The translations under genes were made by a program, and so were the position numbers. 64,000 nucleotides of DNA from Tillus elongatus (lineage: Eukaryota; Arthropoda; Insecta; Coleoptera; Cleridae). The notes under the pieces were generated by a model that saw only the letters and a list, made by a program, of their open reading frames with translations, was not told the DNA's origin and searched no databases. Positions within the stretch are counted from its first letter, which is position 1. Each line of letters opens with the position of its first letter. Where the stretch lies: assembly GCA_964006375.1 (NCBI GenBank), contig OZ023265.1, positions 160,096,118-160,160,117 of the forward strand, given 5' to 3'. Below, in pieces: positions 1 through 25,949 of this stretch.

Positions 1-673
1 ACGTAAGGCGAACATTGCCTAATGGTTCAATAGATATTAATTTCATATTGACTATAATTAACATCACAATGAAAAACATTTGCTACAAAAACAACCTATA
101 TAAATTTTGTTTTGGTTCGCATTTAAACTTGAAAACTGCTTTGCAAATGGTTCCGCAGTGACATTAAAATGATGCATTTTTTTTGCTATTAGACGTTCAG
201 TGATTATAATCTAGTCCCATTAACATATCCTGTTCGAGATAACACAAAATTTAATCATGTTTTGACTATTAGAGTTTCTATTTGTTTATTTATTTAGTTT
301 GGGGTAATTGTCTAGTACCTTGACATATAAGCGATTTTGGTGAAATTTTGCATAATCGCGTAATTTTGTGCGTAGATGACGAAGATGACGCAGAAAATTA
401 GGGCATACGCGTATTTTCCGCGATATCGTCATTTTTCCGACGGAAATTTTCATTATCGTTTTTTTTTCCGCATTTTAACATATTTATCGCTCATTGTTAC
501 TCTAAACACAGTATATCACCCAGTTGTAACGTACTTGTAGCATGATATTAGCGAATTTCCATTAAGAAAAATTCGCTTATAGAGAGGTCACGAGGAAAAG
601 CTTTTGAAAAAATTTCTTCAGATGAGCGCAAATTTGGGTCGCTAGAACCCAAAACCAAGGTCCGTTAAAATTT

Positions 674-677
<4 letters not shown>
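1..677. other. Non-coding left edge with an old repeat end
   Basis: No gene is seen. The part from about 555 to 677 (a stretch beginning with an attcgctta-like motif, then ttcttcagatgagcgc, then an (AT)n array) is a diverged reverse-orientation relative of the repeat ends near 19.8, 43.85 and 60.2 kb. The rest is AT-rich sequence in which I see nothing. Confidence 0.4.

Positions 678-756
<79 letters not shown>
678..756. repeat. (AT)n microsatellite
   Basis: About 80 bp of nearly pure TA dinucleotide. It separates a repeat end on the left from a Penelope-like 3' fragment on the right. Confidence 0.95.
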
Positions 757-3059
<2,303 letters not shown>

Positions 3060-3717
3060 CTTATGAAAATTCGCTACTATAACGCACTTGCTGCGTCCCG
3101 AATTTTTTTTCACTTTTGGTACATAACAATAAGTAGTTATCGTGCTTTACAAAATCGTTCAACATACACACATATATACACACGTATATCCAATTTTTGG
3201 AATTCTGTGATATTTGGGTTCAGAACGTTCTGAAACCGATTTTTATGCAAAAGTTTTTTCGATATGACGGCTTAAAAAAATAATGTCCCTATTAGAATAA
3301 TGCTTTTCGACTCTATCAAAAACATGTAATTAATAAGATGTTGTGTTTAGCAATTCATATACTGTTAGGTGATTTCCACAACCTTCAACAATTGAATGGT
3401 ATCATTTACACATTCCTGGTCTAAATATAGTCACATCACGCAAAAATGCCGAAGTCTGCAGAATTACATACTTCCACGTAGCTGAATATACAGACTGTCC
3501 TATTTTTAACTTGCCATGAATCAAGAACTGGTAGTATACATAAAACTGAAGATAAAACTTGATAAGTACATATCGCTTGACACCTTGACACGCCACATAA
3601 GCACAAAAAGTCTCGACGCAGCAAGTGCGTTATGTTAGTGAATTTTCATAAAAATGTTTTTAATAGCAAATTTGTCTTTTTTAAATAAAAGGCACGGAAT
3701 TTGGCATAAACTACATA
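3060..3717. repeat. Two outward-facing MITE ends
   Basis: 3061-3100 carries the right-end motif (cgcacttgctgcgtcc) and 3609-3650 the left-end motif (gacgcagcaagtgcg) of the MITE family described at 18076-18376, but in swapped order, so the ends face outward around about 500 bp of unrelated sequence. This suggests two partial copies or a rearranged one. Confidence 0.6.
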
Positions 3718-4052
3718 CAGGATGGCGCATTGAAAACGAAACAGACCGATTTGCGTCCAGAGATTTTTTTAAGAAACGCTAAAACACGTGAATTTTAATA
3801 TTGAGGGGGACATGTTTTGACATAAAACTTAACTTTGTCACATCAACCCCTTAAGGGTGGTGATAACAACCCTTATATTTTAAATAGGGAACATGGGTCG
3901 AGTGTTTTTGGAAATTTTACTAACTCGTTTAAAAATTATTCACAGTTGAAGTTGCAAGAACGTATTTCATTCATTGTGATAAGAAATGCACTAATTAGTT
4001 AATTTTTCGTTAAAAAACTAAAAAACAAAACCAAACGTTCAAAAATGTTTAT

Positions 4053-5056
4053 TCAGTTAACTAAGTGTTCAAATTGTTGACCACCAGCTTCCATACAAAA
4101 GTACAAATTTTGTTCAAAACGAGCTCCAACATTCTGGAACATTTGTGCAGTTATTAGACGGCATTCTTCGACAATGCGTCGTCGTAATTCTTCCAGAGAC
4201 TCCGGTTCTGTTGCGTAAATTCTACTCTTTAAATGGCCCCATAGAAAGAAGTATAAAGGAGTTAAATCCGGTGATCTAGGGAGCCACTCAATAGCACCTC
4301 TACGCCCAATCCATTGCTCTGGAAACTCTCTGTTCAAAAACTCCCTAACACGCTGTGAAAAATGCGGAGGAGCTCCATCTTGTTGAAAAGCTAATTGATT
4401 TTCTTAATAGCGATCATCATTTTCAACAATGTCAATTAGTAGAGGGTAAACGATATCTTCTAGTAACTCCAAATACGTTTCGCCACTCAAATTGCCATCA
4501 AGAAAATTGGTCCGATTAAACGGTCTCCAAAAATGCCAGTGCAGACATTCAATTTCTGTGGAGTTTGAGTGTGGACTTCGTGAAAATTTCTTGGATTATT
4601 ATCTGCCCAATAACGACAATTATGACGATTGACTGTAGAGTCTAATAAAAACGCACACTCGTCTGAAAACCAGATATTGAACAGAAAGTTCCCGTTATCA
4701 GCTATTCGTGCAGTCATAACTTCACAAAACTCCAGCCGCCGATCAAAATCATCTTCATTCAGTTGTTGTACAAGATGAATTTTATACGCGTGAAATTTAG
4801 GATGCTTCAATATTCGCTGAATAGTTCTTCCTTTGACGTTTGAAACAGTGACCAATTTTCTCGTGCTCAAAGTTGGGTCTGTAGCAATTTGTCCTACAAC
4901 TTCAATCTCAGTAGTCTCATTTCTGACCGGAAATTCACGTTCAGGATTCCATTTTTTGTTGGCTACTGAACCACTTTGTCGATACTTTGCAACTAACTCC
5001 AAAATGTATTTTCTGTCGTTCATTAAACAAATTTGCGGTACGGTTGGCACAGTCAT
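4053..5056 (-). pseudogene. Tc1/mariner-type DDE transposase, broken
   Basis: From the start near 5056 there is a helix-turn-helix region of the type often labelled DUF4817 in arthropod transposases, then the first catalytic Asp in WFSDECAF, the second in QQDGAPPHF (around 4370), and the third in the WLPRSPDLTPLYFFLWG block near 4290. The frame is broken twice. A one-base loss near 4487 shifts the frame, ending it after IFLMAI, and an in-frame TAA lies just before the QQDGAPPHF block. The ORFs 4487-5056 and 4053-4337 are two pieces of one protein. It cannot make active enzyme as written. Confidence 0.85.
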
Positions 5057-5133
5057 CGCTTTTGAAAAAAAGAGTAATTATTTTAACTCTTTCTCCTACA
5101 GAATACACCATACCGATAAACTGAAATAATAAA

Positions 5134-5242
5134 CCGCATTTCTCTCACTCCGATAAGAAATGTTCTGATAGTCATTTTTTTGTTTACAAACTAACAAAAC
5201 ATTGACTATCAGCACATTTCTTATCGGAATGAGTGAAATGCG
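5134..5242. repeat. Palindromic hairpin inside the Tc1/mariner element
   Basis: An arm beginning cgcatttctctcactcc (5134-5173) is repeated inverted at 5204-5242 with a short T-rich loop. A third, partial version lies near 3966-3992 (cattgtgataagaaatg). Confidence 0.8.
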
Positions 5243-5534
5243 TTTTTGCATCTTCAACTGTGAATAATTTTTAAACGAGTTGATAAAACTTTCAAAAAGA
5301 TTAGTGTGCTAAATTCAGAAAAGAAAGAGCTTTTAACTGATGTAACACTCGACCCATGTTCCTTATTTACAATATAAGGGTTGTTATCACCACCCTTAAG
5401 AGGTTGATGTGACAAAGTTGAGTTTTATGTCAAAACATATCTCCCTTAATATTAAAATTGACGTATTTCAGCGTTTCTTAAAAAAAAATCTCTGGACGCA
5501 AATCGGTCTGTTTCGTTTTCAATGCGCCGCCCTA

Positions 5535-6317
5535 TATAGTAGAAACAGTGTACCTTATTTCATTAAAATAACTTTATTGTTTGAAAAACTACAATAATTT
5601 TCAGTCAAGTTAAAATGTTCCCGAAAAAAACTGGTTCATTTTCCTGGGCAGTGAACCTCTTCAAGTTATTTACGCACCTGCTAAAATATAATTATCCACA
5701 AAAAGCTTTTTGACAACAATTCAAAAAAAAAATGTTTGCATGAAGATTTGCAAACAATTTCTATAACGAAAATTGCCATTTTCTTTACAAAAAATGGTTA
5801 AAGTAATGTTACACGAAAATTACGTTTTTTACGAAAATTTGCTAAACAATTATTTTTCATGAAAATGTGAAATACTTTTTTTACAATAACTTATCCATTT
5901 ATTGTTACCAACACTTCACAAAAAATCTTCTAAAAATGATTTCTTTAAAAACACAAAAATAATTTTACGTGATAATTTTTACACGAAAATTTGCTAAAAA
6001 GTTCATAATATTCAAAATACATATACATATACCTAATATGTATCTAGTTTTTCGTGTGCAATTCACATTCTATAATAAACTACGCGTCAATTGAAGTGGA
6101 ACACCTTAAATTTTGGATGCTGTTTGATCGTTTGTATCTCAAAATCAAGTTCACCGAATCTGCTCTAATTTTCACAGGTTGACAGATGTTTTTTGGAGCT
6201 TCTGATAGGTAGATAATGACAAAATTTGCAGTTAACTGCTACAAGATACAGGGTGGGATATAAGTAGATGTTTTTTCAGCAACATTTCAAACGATGGCCA
6301 TTAGTCTACGAGGAGAG

Positions 6318-6318
<1 letters not shown>
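5535..6318. other. Gene-free stretch, MITE-derived on the left
   Basis: 5535-5700 matches the interior of the 18 kb MITE family (cattaaaataactttattg, then tgttcccgaaaaaaactgg). From 5700 to 6270 there is T/A-rich sequence in which I see no gene. A trace of acagggtgggat at about 6247 suggests another TA-target element end. Confidence 0.4.

Positions 6319-6400
<82 letters not shown>
6319..6400. repeat. (AT)n microsatellite
   Basis: About 80 bp of TA repeats. Confidence 0.95.
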
Positions 6401-6402
<2 letters not shown>

Positions 6403-6762
6403 GTATGCAATTTAGAAATATACCTCGATACCTCGGGACGTTTTCGAGATTTTATTAATATCGCAGCCCACTACGTTTTTATAATCAATTTTGTATTTTT
6501 TGTCAATTCCAGCCTAAGTAAAAATGCAAATGAACCCTATTGGTTGGTTAGGTTGATTATGTTCGCTTTTGGTATTCAGTGCTGAAGATTATCTCTATAA
6601 CTCGGGACCTTCTCGCGATTTTGTTCTTACGGCGTTCCACTACGTTGCTGTCATCACTTTTGTCTATGAGGTCAAATTAGACTCATAACCACATTGTTGT
6701 TTTCATAAAACGCGCACTTCAATAGTCAAGGAATTGAGGTGGGTGAATTTTCGGTATATAAT
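6401..6762. other. Gene-free stretch
   Basis: Contains two diverged copies of a motif of about 150 bp (tacctcgataCCTCGGGACgttttcgagatttt near 6421 and ctataactCGGGACcttctcgcgatttt near 6594). No coding evidence. Confidence 0.3.
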
Positions 6763-7032
6763 TCAATAATTGTTCTCGAGATTTAACTTGACACCGCGAC
6801 CTTGTAGAACATCTAGTCCAAGTATAATGGGGTCTGATATGGCGGCAACAATGACTCGCTGTTTGGTTTTCCAAGCTCCAATTTGTAGCTTGACCTCAGT
6901 CTCACCAAACACACGAATCTGTTCGCCACTAGCTGCGGTCACCTTGTAGAATCTTTCTGGCTCTCTTACCCGCCATCTTGGTACTATATCACGACGGATA
7001 ATCGTTCTGGATGCGCCAGTGTCTACAACCAT
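6763..7032 (-). pseudogene. Retropepsin (aspartic protease) fragment of the gypsy element
   Basis: The frame starts MVVDTGASRT, containing the catalytic DTGAS motif, and later has IILGLDVLQGRG, the usual second conserved block of retroviral-type proteases. About 89 residues are present before a stop at 6763. No reverse transcriptase follows, so pol is truncated here. It lies downstream of gag and the CCHC knuckle in the usual gag-protease order. Confidence 0.8.
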
Positions 7033-8427
7033 TTGAGCCTTCTTGTCGCCGATTTATCCGTCTACGATGAGCGTGTTGCCAGAATCGTTGACCAGTGAAA
7101 TAGTTGTCAACTTCGGGGCATTGTGGTGGGCAGCCAGCTCTCGCCCCCTAAAGCTAGCTGCATTTAGTTTTCCTGTGCGTTGATTGAAGATAATCTTGGG
7201 GCCAAACATTCACTCCTTATGTGTCCCACCTTGCCACAGTTCCAACAGCGTATGGCACTTTCACGATGAGCGTGCGTTGGCTCCTTATGAGTCTTGTGCT
7301 TCATATGTTCTTCTAGTTTTTCCAATCGCTGCGCAAACTGGATAAGTCTGGTTTACTTTCCTCTTCTGGGGCTTGGAGACTGCGAACCCTCACATTGCCT
7401 TTAGAGGCTTGCTTGGCAGCTTCAAATTCTAACGAATGTGCCAAAGCATCGCTTAAGTTTTTATGTCTCGCCATCCTCAGCGCCTGTTGAGTGTCGGTAT
7501 CCCTGATTCCGTCAATGAATGTTTGCAGTGACAGCTGATTCAAAAATTCCACCGGGGCTCTGGGGTAGACTGATCGCGTTAGTCTGGCAACGTCGGCTTC
7601 AAATTGCTGCAGGGTTTCGCCCGATTTCTGAGAGCGACTTTTCAACTGACTTTGGTACAGCTGTTGTAAATGCTGGTCTCCAAATCTCATTTCTAGGTAA
7701 TACCGAATGCTGTCGAAACTGTCCTGTTCTTTCCTGGGAATTACTTGAAGCACGTCGAGGGCATCTCCTCTGAGAGCTACTATTAGCGAGGTTGCTTTCT
7801 CTCTCTCGCCCCAACCATTTGCTGTAGCAACGGCTTCAAACCGGCGTAGATAAATACCCCATGGGACTAAGCCATCAAATGTGGGAACTTTAATTCTTAC
7901 GTGGCTATCTTCGTGTCTGATGTTTCTCTTGACTAGGGTATCATACTTCTTTTCTAGTGATTGCATTTTCTCCTGTACCTCCGCTTGTACTTCCTGCACA
8001 CTCGTCAGCTTGTCATGTACATCGTCACTGATACCCCTTACTCGACTTTCTGCTTGTTGGAAGATGTCGCCTTTTACCTGCTTCATACGTTCGTCCACAA
8101 ACGAAGTAATATTCTCAATTCTGCTGGCTTGTTTTTGCAGAATGTTCTTTGTTTCTTCGTCTCTATTCATCTAGTTTTCTCATTTCTTCTTTGGCTTCTT
8201 CGTTCCTTTTTCTTAGTTCCTCTCTTATCTCTTCGTCTCTTTTCCTGGCCTCTTCGTCTCTTATTCTGACGTCATCATCTCTTTTTCTCATTTCTTCTTT
8301 GGCTTCTTCGTCTCTTTTTCTGGACTCTTCATCTCTTTTCTCATTTCTTCTTTTACCCATTCGTCTCTTTTTCTCATTTCTTCTTTCGCTTCTTCGTCTC
8401 TTTTTCTCAGCTCTTCTTTAACATCTT

Positions 8428-11400
8428 CCCATACAGCACAAGATATTCTCAGAATGTTCTCACAATGTGAAAACATTCTTTTTTCAGAATATTAGTTTCG
8501 GAATGTTCTAAAAACATTTATGGAATTACAAACTTCAATCTTGAATATCCTGAGTACATTCATTCAATCACATCCTAAGAAAATTCTTCATCAATATACT
8601 GAGAATATTTGAATAGATTACTATACCGAATATTCGCTCAGAATGTGCTTGAGATGTACTTATAATATTATATAACTTTAAAATTTAATGAAAAAGATAA
8701 ATGATGATTACGGTATAGTGGTGAGAATTATAATTGTAACTATTTTGCATGTTTGATTCTGTTACCTGTCTATGGTAAACACATCCGAAATTGTATATTT
8801 AGACATCAATTCTTTAGGCACAGAGCGCATGTCCTGGCCGCCGGGAAGGGAAGATGGCAAGATGGCCGCTATACGTAAATGAAAAGTGATGTCAAAAGAA
8901 TGGTCTGTGGTTACAACGTTTTATAAGGTTATATTCTAACATAATTAATTAAAAATAATAATGTGATGTGAATACGAAGAACTATGCAATTGCAAACAAC
9001 ATAGATCCAGGGTAGAGAAACAACTAAAACATGGTGTGAGGTTATCAAGAACTAAGACGTACCTAGAAAAGAAAGATGTTTTAAAGCATCTCCTGTAGTT
9101 TACACTCATGATGGGTTCGTCAATTTTGCTTGAGACTGAATCATCTTACTAATTAGGTACACCTACATTGTATAATATATAATTTAAAAATTGTGTTATG
9201 TTCAATAGTACATAAGTCATGCAATATAAACCACCACAGTTTAATGTGGATGGACTGGAAAAGTACAAAAATACACCAAATCTATAGAATTGTCTAAGCC
9301 AACATCTCAGGCTTTTTACTCCTGTGAAAGAAGTTAATGCTGTAAGAAGTATCACTATACAGTGCAGAAAATGTGCGCCTGGACATATGGTAGGAAGATG
9401 AATGTACAATAATCAGATACAGAATCACTTTGCCAAAGTATGCCTTTACAACCAGAATATCCATGCTGTTGGTGACAAACATTGGGCATTGGGATATTGA
9501 AATAGCTTTAGATGTCAAAATCAAGTCTGCGGAAGCAGAGCAGAAAGCAACCATACAAGGGAATGGTCAAAAGGTCTGATCGATGACAGTTGTAGTTTTG
9601 TTTCAGTGCAAGTTAGTGTGATTTTGTGGCATGTTCTGTCCAATTTAGTTATATTCTATAAAGGTGTAAGTACTATTGTGTAACACAATTCTTTTAATGC
9701 CACACTGAAAGCCTGTAGTATCAATAGTCAAGCCAAATTTCAAGTTACTTCAGTGGGGGTAACCGTCGTTATTCATCTCGGACACTTTGTATGTGGCTAT
9801 TACATTTTTTGTCAACTCCAAGAACTGTATCTTTATTTGATTTTTATGTTATTGAAATTTTAATTGTTTTATTAATATTTTATTCAGACATTTCTTTGTA
9901 TTCATTATAAGTACATACTTAATCTGAATAAACGTGCAATACTCGAATTGTTGACTTATTACATATCTAAACTTGAGTTTACAGGTGTGTGTAGCCACTG
10001 GAACAATATGGCAACCTAAACAAGGGTGAGTGATTGAAGTTGAAATTCTAGCCTCTCGGACTTGCTTATACGAAAATATATAAAAGGCCAGTTAAATCGT
10101 GGAAAATTGGTAAATTTTGAAGAGAAATCCAATGTTTCATATCTTTGCATTTTCTTAATTTCTGTATCATTCAAAACATGTATACAGGGTGTTTCGCATA
10201 AGAACCGACACAGGGCAGGGGCATATAGGTAAACGTAAAATATGCTGATTTAACGCAACTTACCCCTATATTAAGTTGCACCCCTGAGAAGTTATGGGCC
10301 TTCAGTGGGTTTTCAAATTTCGAAAAAAATCAATATCTCTGTAATACTATAACTTAGAAAAACCAAGTTTAGTACCCGTTTTGAGTGTACCAAGAGTATT
10401 AATCAATGGTAAGTAGAGTTCAACTAAGGCATTTGAAAGAGTTCATTAAGGGTAATGCACCCTTGAAATGTCATAATTTTTTAACAGATTGGTGGATTTA
10501 AGAACATATTTCATTTTATGAGGAATTTTACTCTAAAACTTTGTTACTCCAGTTATTTTCAAAAGAAACATGAATAAGTAAAGAAACATATTTTATCAAT
10601 CTTACTAAAAATCATCGAAAATTAAATATTTTCCAATAAACTTGTGTAGGTCAAATTTGACAATCAGGAAAAAAGTGTGAATAAGTATAATTTATTAGAA
10701 AACAGACAACTCGAATAACAGAAATGAAAAAATTGCTATCGATAAGTTATAGAAATTCTTCAACATGATAATTTCACAGGCATCTATTGAATTTTTAATG
10801 ATTTTAAGTAACATTAATAATATATGTGTCTTTAGTTATTCGGATTTTTTTTGAAAACGACAAACGTTTTTTGAAAAATAACATGAGTAAAAAAGTTTTA
10901 TAATTTACTTCCCCATAAAATGAAATAATAATTTTTTAGATCCGCCAATAGGTTAAGAAATTCTGTCACATTTTATAGGTACATCACCACTATTCAACCC
11001 TTTTAAATGCTTCAATTGAACTCTACTCACTAATGAATAATGCTCTTGGTACACCCAAAACGTGTACCAAATTTGTTTTTTCTAAGTTGAAGTATTACTG
11101 AGATATTGATTTTTTTTCGAAATTTAAAACCCCTTTTTGAAGGCCTATAACTTTCCAGGGATGCACCTTAGTATAGGAGTAAGTTGCGGTAAATCACCAT
11201 ATTTTAGGTTACCCTACATGCCCCTGCTCTGTGTCGTTTCTTATGCGAAACACCCTGTATATCTTTTTTAAAAACACAATGTTCCCATGAGTATATGTAT
11301 GAACATTTTGAGAAGATTCATTGAATGTTCGTGGAACATTTTCAGAAGATACTGGGAGCTCCTAAGAATATTATAAATAACATTCTAAGAACCTTATTAG

Positions 11401-11542
11401 TATGACAGAATCTGTCCAATTCTCATGTTCATAGAATGTTCTATGAATATATATTGTACGTTGTGAGAATGTTCTGGGGATGTTTGAACATTATTTCCAA
11501 ACATTCCTAGTATATTCTCAGAACGTGTCTGTGCTGTCTGGG
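8428..11542. mobile_element. 3.1 kb DNA transposon inserted in gypsy gag (TTAA-type?)
   Basis: The left terminus CCCATACAGCACA and the right terminus (inverted) CCCAGACAGCACA are inverted repeats. Both ends are followed by strings of AGAATGTTCT-like subterminal motifs. TTAA directly abuts the right end (11543-11546), as in piggyBac or Kolobok elements. On the left a TTAA lies 6 bp outside the CCC, so the target site is not clean. No recognisable transposase remains in 8500-10180, and the ORFs near 9149-9554 match nothing I know. It contains the foldback 10185-11257. Confidence 0.65.
10185..11257. mobile_element. Foldback MITE (~1.07 kb, arms ~500 bp)
   Basis: The ends CAGGGTGTTTCGCATAAGAA are perfect inverted copies, and the whole element is close to a palindrome with its centre near 10730. 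The ends are of the mariner-like CAGGGTG type flanked by TA. No coding capacity. Confidence 0.85.
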
Positions 11543-11801
11543 TTAATCTCTTTTTCTGGCTTCTTCATCTCTTTTTCTGGCTTCTTTCATTTCTTTAATC
11601 ATTTCCAATAGCTGGGCGTCCATATTGGCTGTTGCGCTACGTGTCTTAGCATAGACGTACTTAAAGCTGGTACACAGTTTATCCTGTTTCAAGAACACAC
11701 CCAGTTATGAATTTCTGCTGACACTGATCTTCCAGAGATTCTAGAAATTTCCACGTTGTTCAACGAATATTCTGGAAAATATTTTTGCTAGCAGCTTGAA
11801 A

Positions 11802-11819
11802 ATCCCACTTCTGACACCA
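11802..11819 (-). promoter_or_regulatory. Retrotransposon primer binding site (tRNA-Leu type)
   Basis: On the minus strand this reads TGGTGTCAGAAGTGGGAT, complementary to a tRNA 3' end of the form ATCCCACTTCTGACA plus CCA, which fits a leucine tRNA. It sits just inside the LTR and marks where minus-strand DNA synthesis of the gypsy element would start. Confidence 0.7.
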
Positions 11820-12205
11820 ATTTTTACGTTCTACGGGGTTCTGGAACAAAACGAACAAAACACAGCTTTTCAAACAACTAATTTATTATAAGCAACTATT
11901 TCCAACACCAGTATCAACTAAAATGTTTCTCTCTATTATTAAATGTCCATAGAATTATATTCCACAATTCGCCTTCTATGATCGCTTCTTAAACACCAAC
12001 ACTTACCGCTGACTCGCTTAATACTCTATGATCACTTCTTCACCACACCGACTTAATACTGAACTAACTCACTCTATGTACCGCCGTTCGTCTATTTATA
12101 CTCTCCATAGAGATTCTAGACCTTCTACACTCTTCTACACCTGTCACTTCTGGTCCCTTCTACAAATATCATTCCAGAGTGTTCGCTGTTACCAACACAC
12201 TACAT
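11820..12205 (-). repeat. Probable 5' LTR of the gypsy element
   Basis: It lies directly outside the primer site. On the minus strand it holds a TATA-like box (GTATAAATAG, near 12095) and an AATAAA-like signal near 11885. The outer boundary is uncertain; a TGTAGTGTG string near 12200 is a candidate start. No second LTR copy is visible for comparison. Confidence 0.5.
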
Positions 12206-24234
<12,029 letters not shown>

Positions 24235-24543
24235 AACGACCATCTGTGTAGTGTATCTAAATTGCCATCTCTGGATTTAAAAGAAAGTGAACCGGTAAAG
24301 TGAAAGCAAAAGTACGATTGTCTGTTTGTAAGAGGCATAAAGTAGCATTTAAGTATGGAAAAAAGACTGATACAGATCGCACTACTGATGTACAGAATAA
24401 GATATATATATTTTTTCTCCTTCACTTAAAGTTTTCTTGTGTTCAATGTATCCATAACAACAAATCTGGTCATTGGTGGATAAATTGGTAATGCTAAGAT
24501 GATAAAGTTTAATGTTGTAGGAGAACGAAAAAATATAGGTATA
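24235..24543. other. 3' flank of the THAP-ZAD gene
   Basis: Probable 3' untranslated and flanking sequence. No clear AATAAA is seen; AATAAG at about 24395 is a weak candidate. Confidence 0.4.
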
Positions 24544-24612
24544 CAGGTGATTCATCTAACTGATTCATTAGAGATAAGTACACTTGGAGAACCAAAATCA
24601 CCACAACACATT

Positions 24613-24668
24613 TTAAAAGACCTGACGATCGTTTCACTAACCAAGTTAGCGTCATCAGAGGATGCAAC
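24613..24668 (-). ncRNA. Hammerhead ribozyme in the inverted Penelope arm
   Basis: On the minus strand the core CTGATGA (24652-24658), stem II, GAAAC and the ACGATCGT stem III are the same as in 27867-27922. The distal stem I is altered (tttaaaag and gatgcaac), so pairing there is weaker. Confidence 0.65.
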
Positions 24669-25949
24669 ATTCTAAATACTTAAAAAACTAACATCAACTT
24701 ATATACCGGATCTTAGGTAAAGAGATCGAACCGAGATGGGAAACTAGTCGCAGGCAAATTTCACAGTGTATTATATTTTTATTGCCGGACAAGGTCTTTG
24801 CTCTCTCCCTACTACTTAATCTAAAAAGTGTCCATCTGTAATAGTTTTGAGAATGTTCAACGACAGCTAAATTAACATCGATTCCTTTGGCGGCAATAAC
24901 TGTATACTTATGTTATCTTTAGAACGTTCCGAAAACGTAGGAATTTGATTTAACAAAGCAATCGATCAGGTGACTCGTAATTGGCAGTGGTGAAGCGTTC
25001 ATACAGTTTTTGTTGTAACTATATTTCGCAATATATACGCTTTCGAACCTGTTTAGCTGTCCTGGTTTTCTAACATTTTTTATTAATTTCAGATTATCTT
25101 TATCAGCGTGATGATTATTATATATAAGTGTTCTTTGAATCTAATTCCAATCGATCTTTTTGTTTGTCAGGCGTAGTTAAGATTACAATCTTTACAACTT
25201 ATTTAATAAATTCCCGACATTTTGTCCGCGCTATCCGTGTCTTTTGGGTTACCTAGCAAGTTTTTTAAGGTATTTGTTGTTGAAAATGTTAGCTGTAAGT
25301 TAACTTTTTTAAAAATGCTGTCTAGGCCCCTCGTGACTCTAGGTTCAAATGGTAAGCAAACAAAGTTCTTTTCAGATTTTTCTCTTCTGAACGTCGTTGA
25401 TTCCGTCAACATTTTCTTTGTTTTCTGTTTGCTGATTAATTTTTCCACTAGGCAAGCAGTGTATCCGTTATATTCGGCTACGTTCTTAATATAATTTAAT
25501 TCTTTGGTATATCTACTTTTGTTTAAAGGAAAATTAATTAACCGATTTACTAAAAAATTCAGACTTGCCATTTTTTTGTGCGTACGTATGATGTGAGTTG
25601 TTCGGGATGTAGCTTAGAGTAGTCATTAACGCGAAAGTGGTTAAGAAAATTAATATACACAATAAAAAAATGGCTGATTAAATGTCAAATTAAAAATGAA
25701 AAACCAGTTCCTCGGAAAATTGACCTCGTAGAAAATCTTTCTTCACAATCATTTAATAAAGAGAAGATGGACCTCCTAAACAAAGGGTTAAAATTCGGTA
25801 TACAGTCACAAAAAAACGATATTGTAGAAATCCTTGCTGGTATTGAAATATGAATTAGAAAACTTCCAGAACCATCATAAAATTTTATTAGAGAAGCGTG
25901 TAAAAGTAAAATTTTAAAAAACTTGAAAGAAAATAAGCACAAAAAACTA

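Larger units (their letters stand above)
3718..5534 (-). mobile_element. Tc1/mariner-like transposon with ~240-bp inverted repeats
   Basis: The left end CAGGATGGCGCATTG and the right end (read inverted) TAGGGCGGCGCATTG begin near-identical terminal inverted repeats that run to about 3955 and from about 5270, and both are flanked by TA. They enclose a broken minus-strand transposase. The same terminal repeat recurs alone at 17059-17350 and 54440-54525, so this family has several copies in the window. Confidence 0.85.
7200..11623 (-). pseudogene. Gypsy gag polyprotein, split by a DNA transposon
   Basis: The start ATG at 11623 begins MDAQLLEMIKEMKEARKRD. After about 26 codons the frame is interrupted by the insertion 8428-11542. 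It resumes at 8427 with EDVKEELRKRDEEAKEE and continues through a long Lys/Glu/Arg/Asp coiled-coil region, then a gag core (FDGLVPWGIYLRRFE and later FIDGIRD) in the frame 7313-8170. A CCHC zinc knuckle, CWNCGKVGHIRSEC, follows near 7210-7250 in another frame. Several frameshifts separate these blocks, so it is inactive. The 8170-8420 part is a tandem repeat of KRDEEAKEEM-like units. Confidence 0.8.
6763..12205 (-). mobile_element. Ty3/gypsy-type LTR retrotransposon remnant
   Basis: Read on the minus strand from the right: a probable LTR, a tRNA-Leu-type primer binding site, gag with a charged repeat region, a CCHC knuckle, and a retropepsin. The polymerase and 3' LTR are missing beyond 6763, so this is a 5' half. 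Gag is interrupted by a 3.1 kb DNA element (8428-11542). Confidence 0.8.

Noticed and set aside
7519..8421. Plus-strand ORFs rich in Ser/Leu/Phe (for example 8149-8421)
   Set aside because: These are antisense shadows of the charged gag repeat on the minus strand.
9149..9554. Two 86-codon minus-strand ORFs considered as a transposase remnant of the 3.1 kb element
   Set aside because: No catalytic motif or similarity could be seen; the hydrophobic composition is typical of AT-rich noise.
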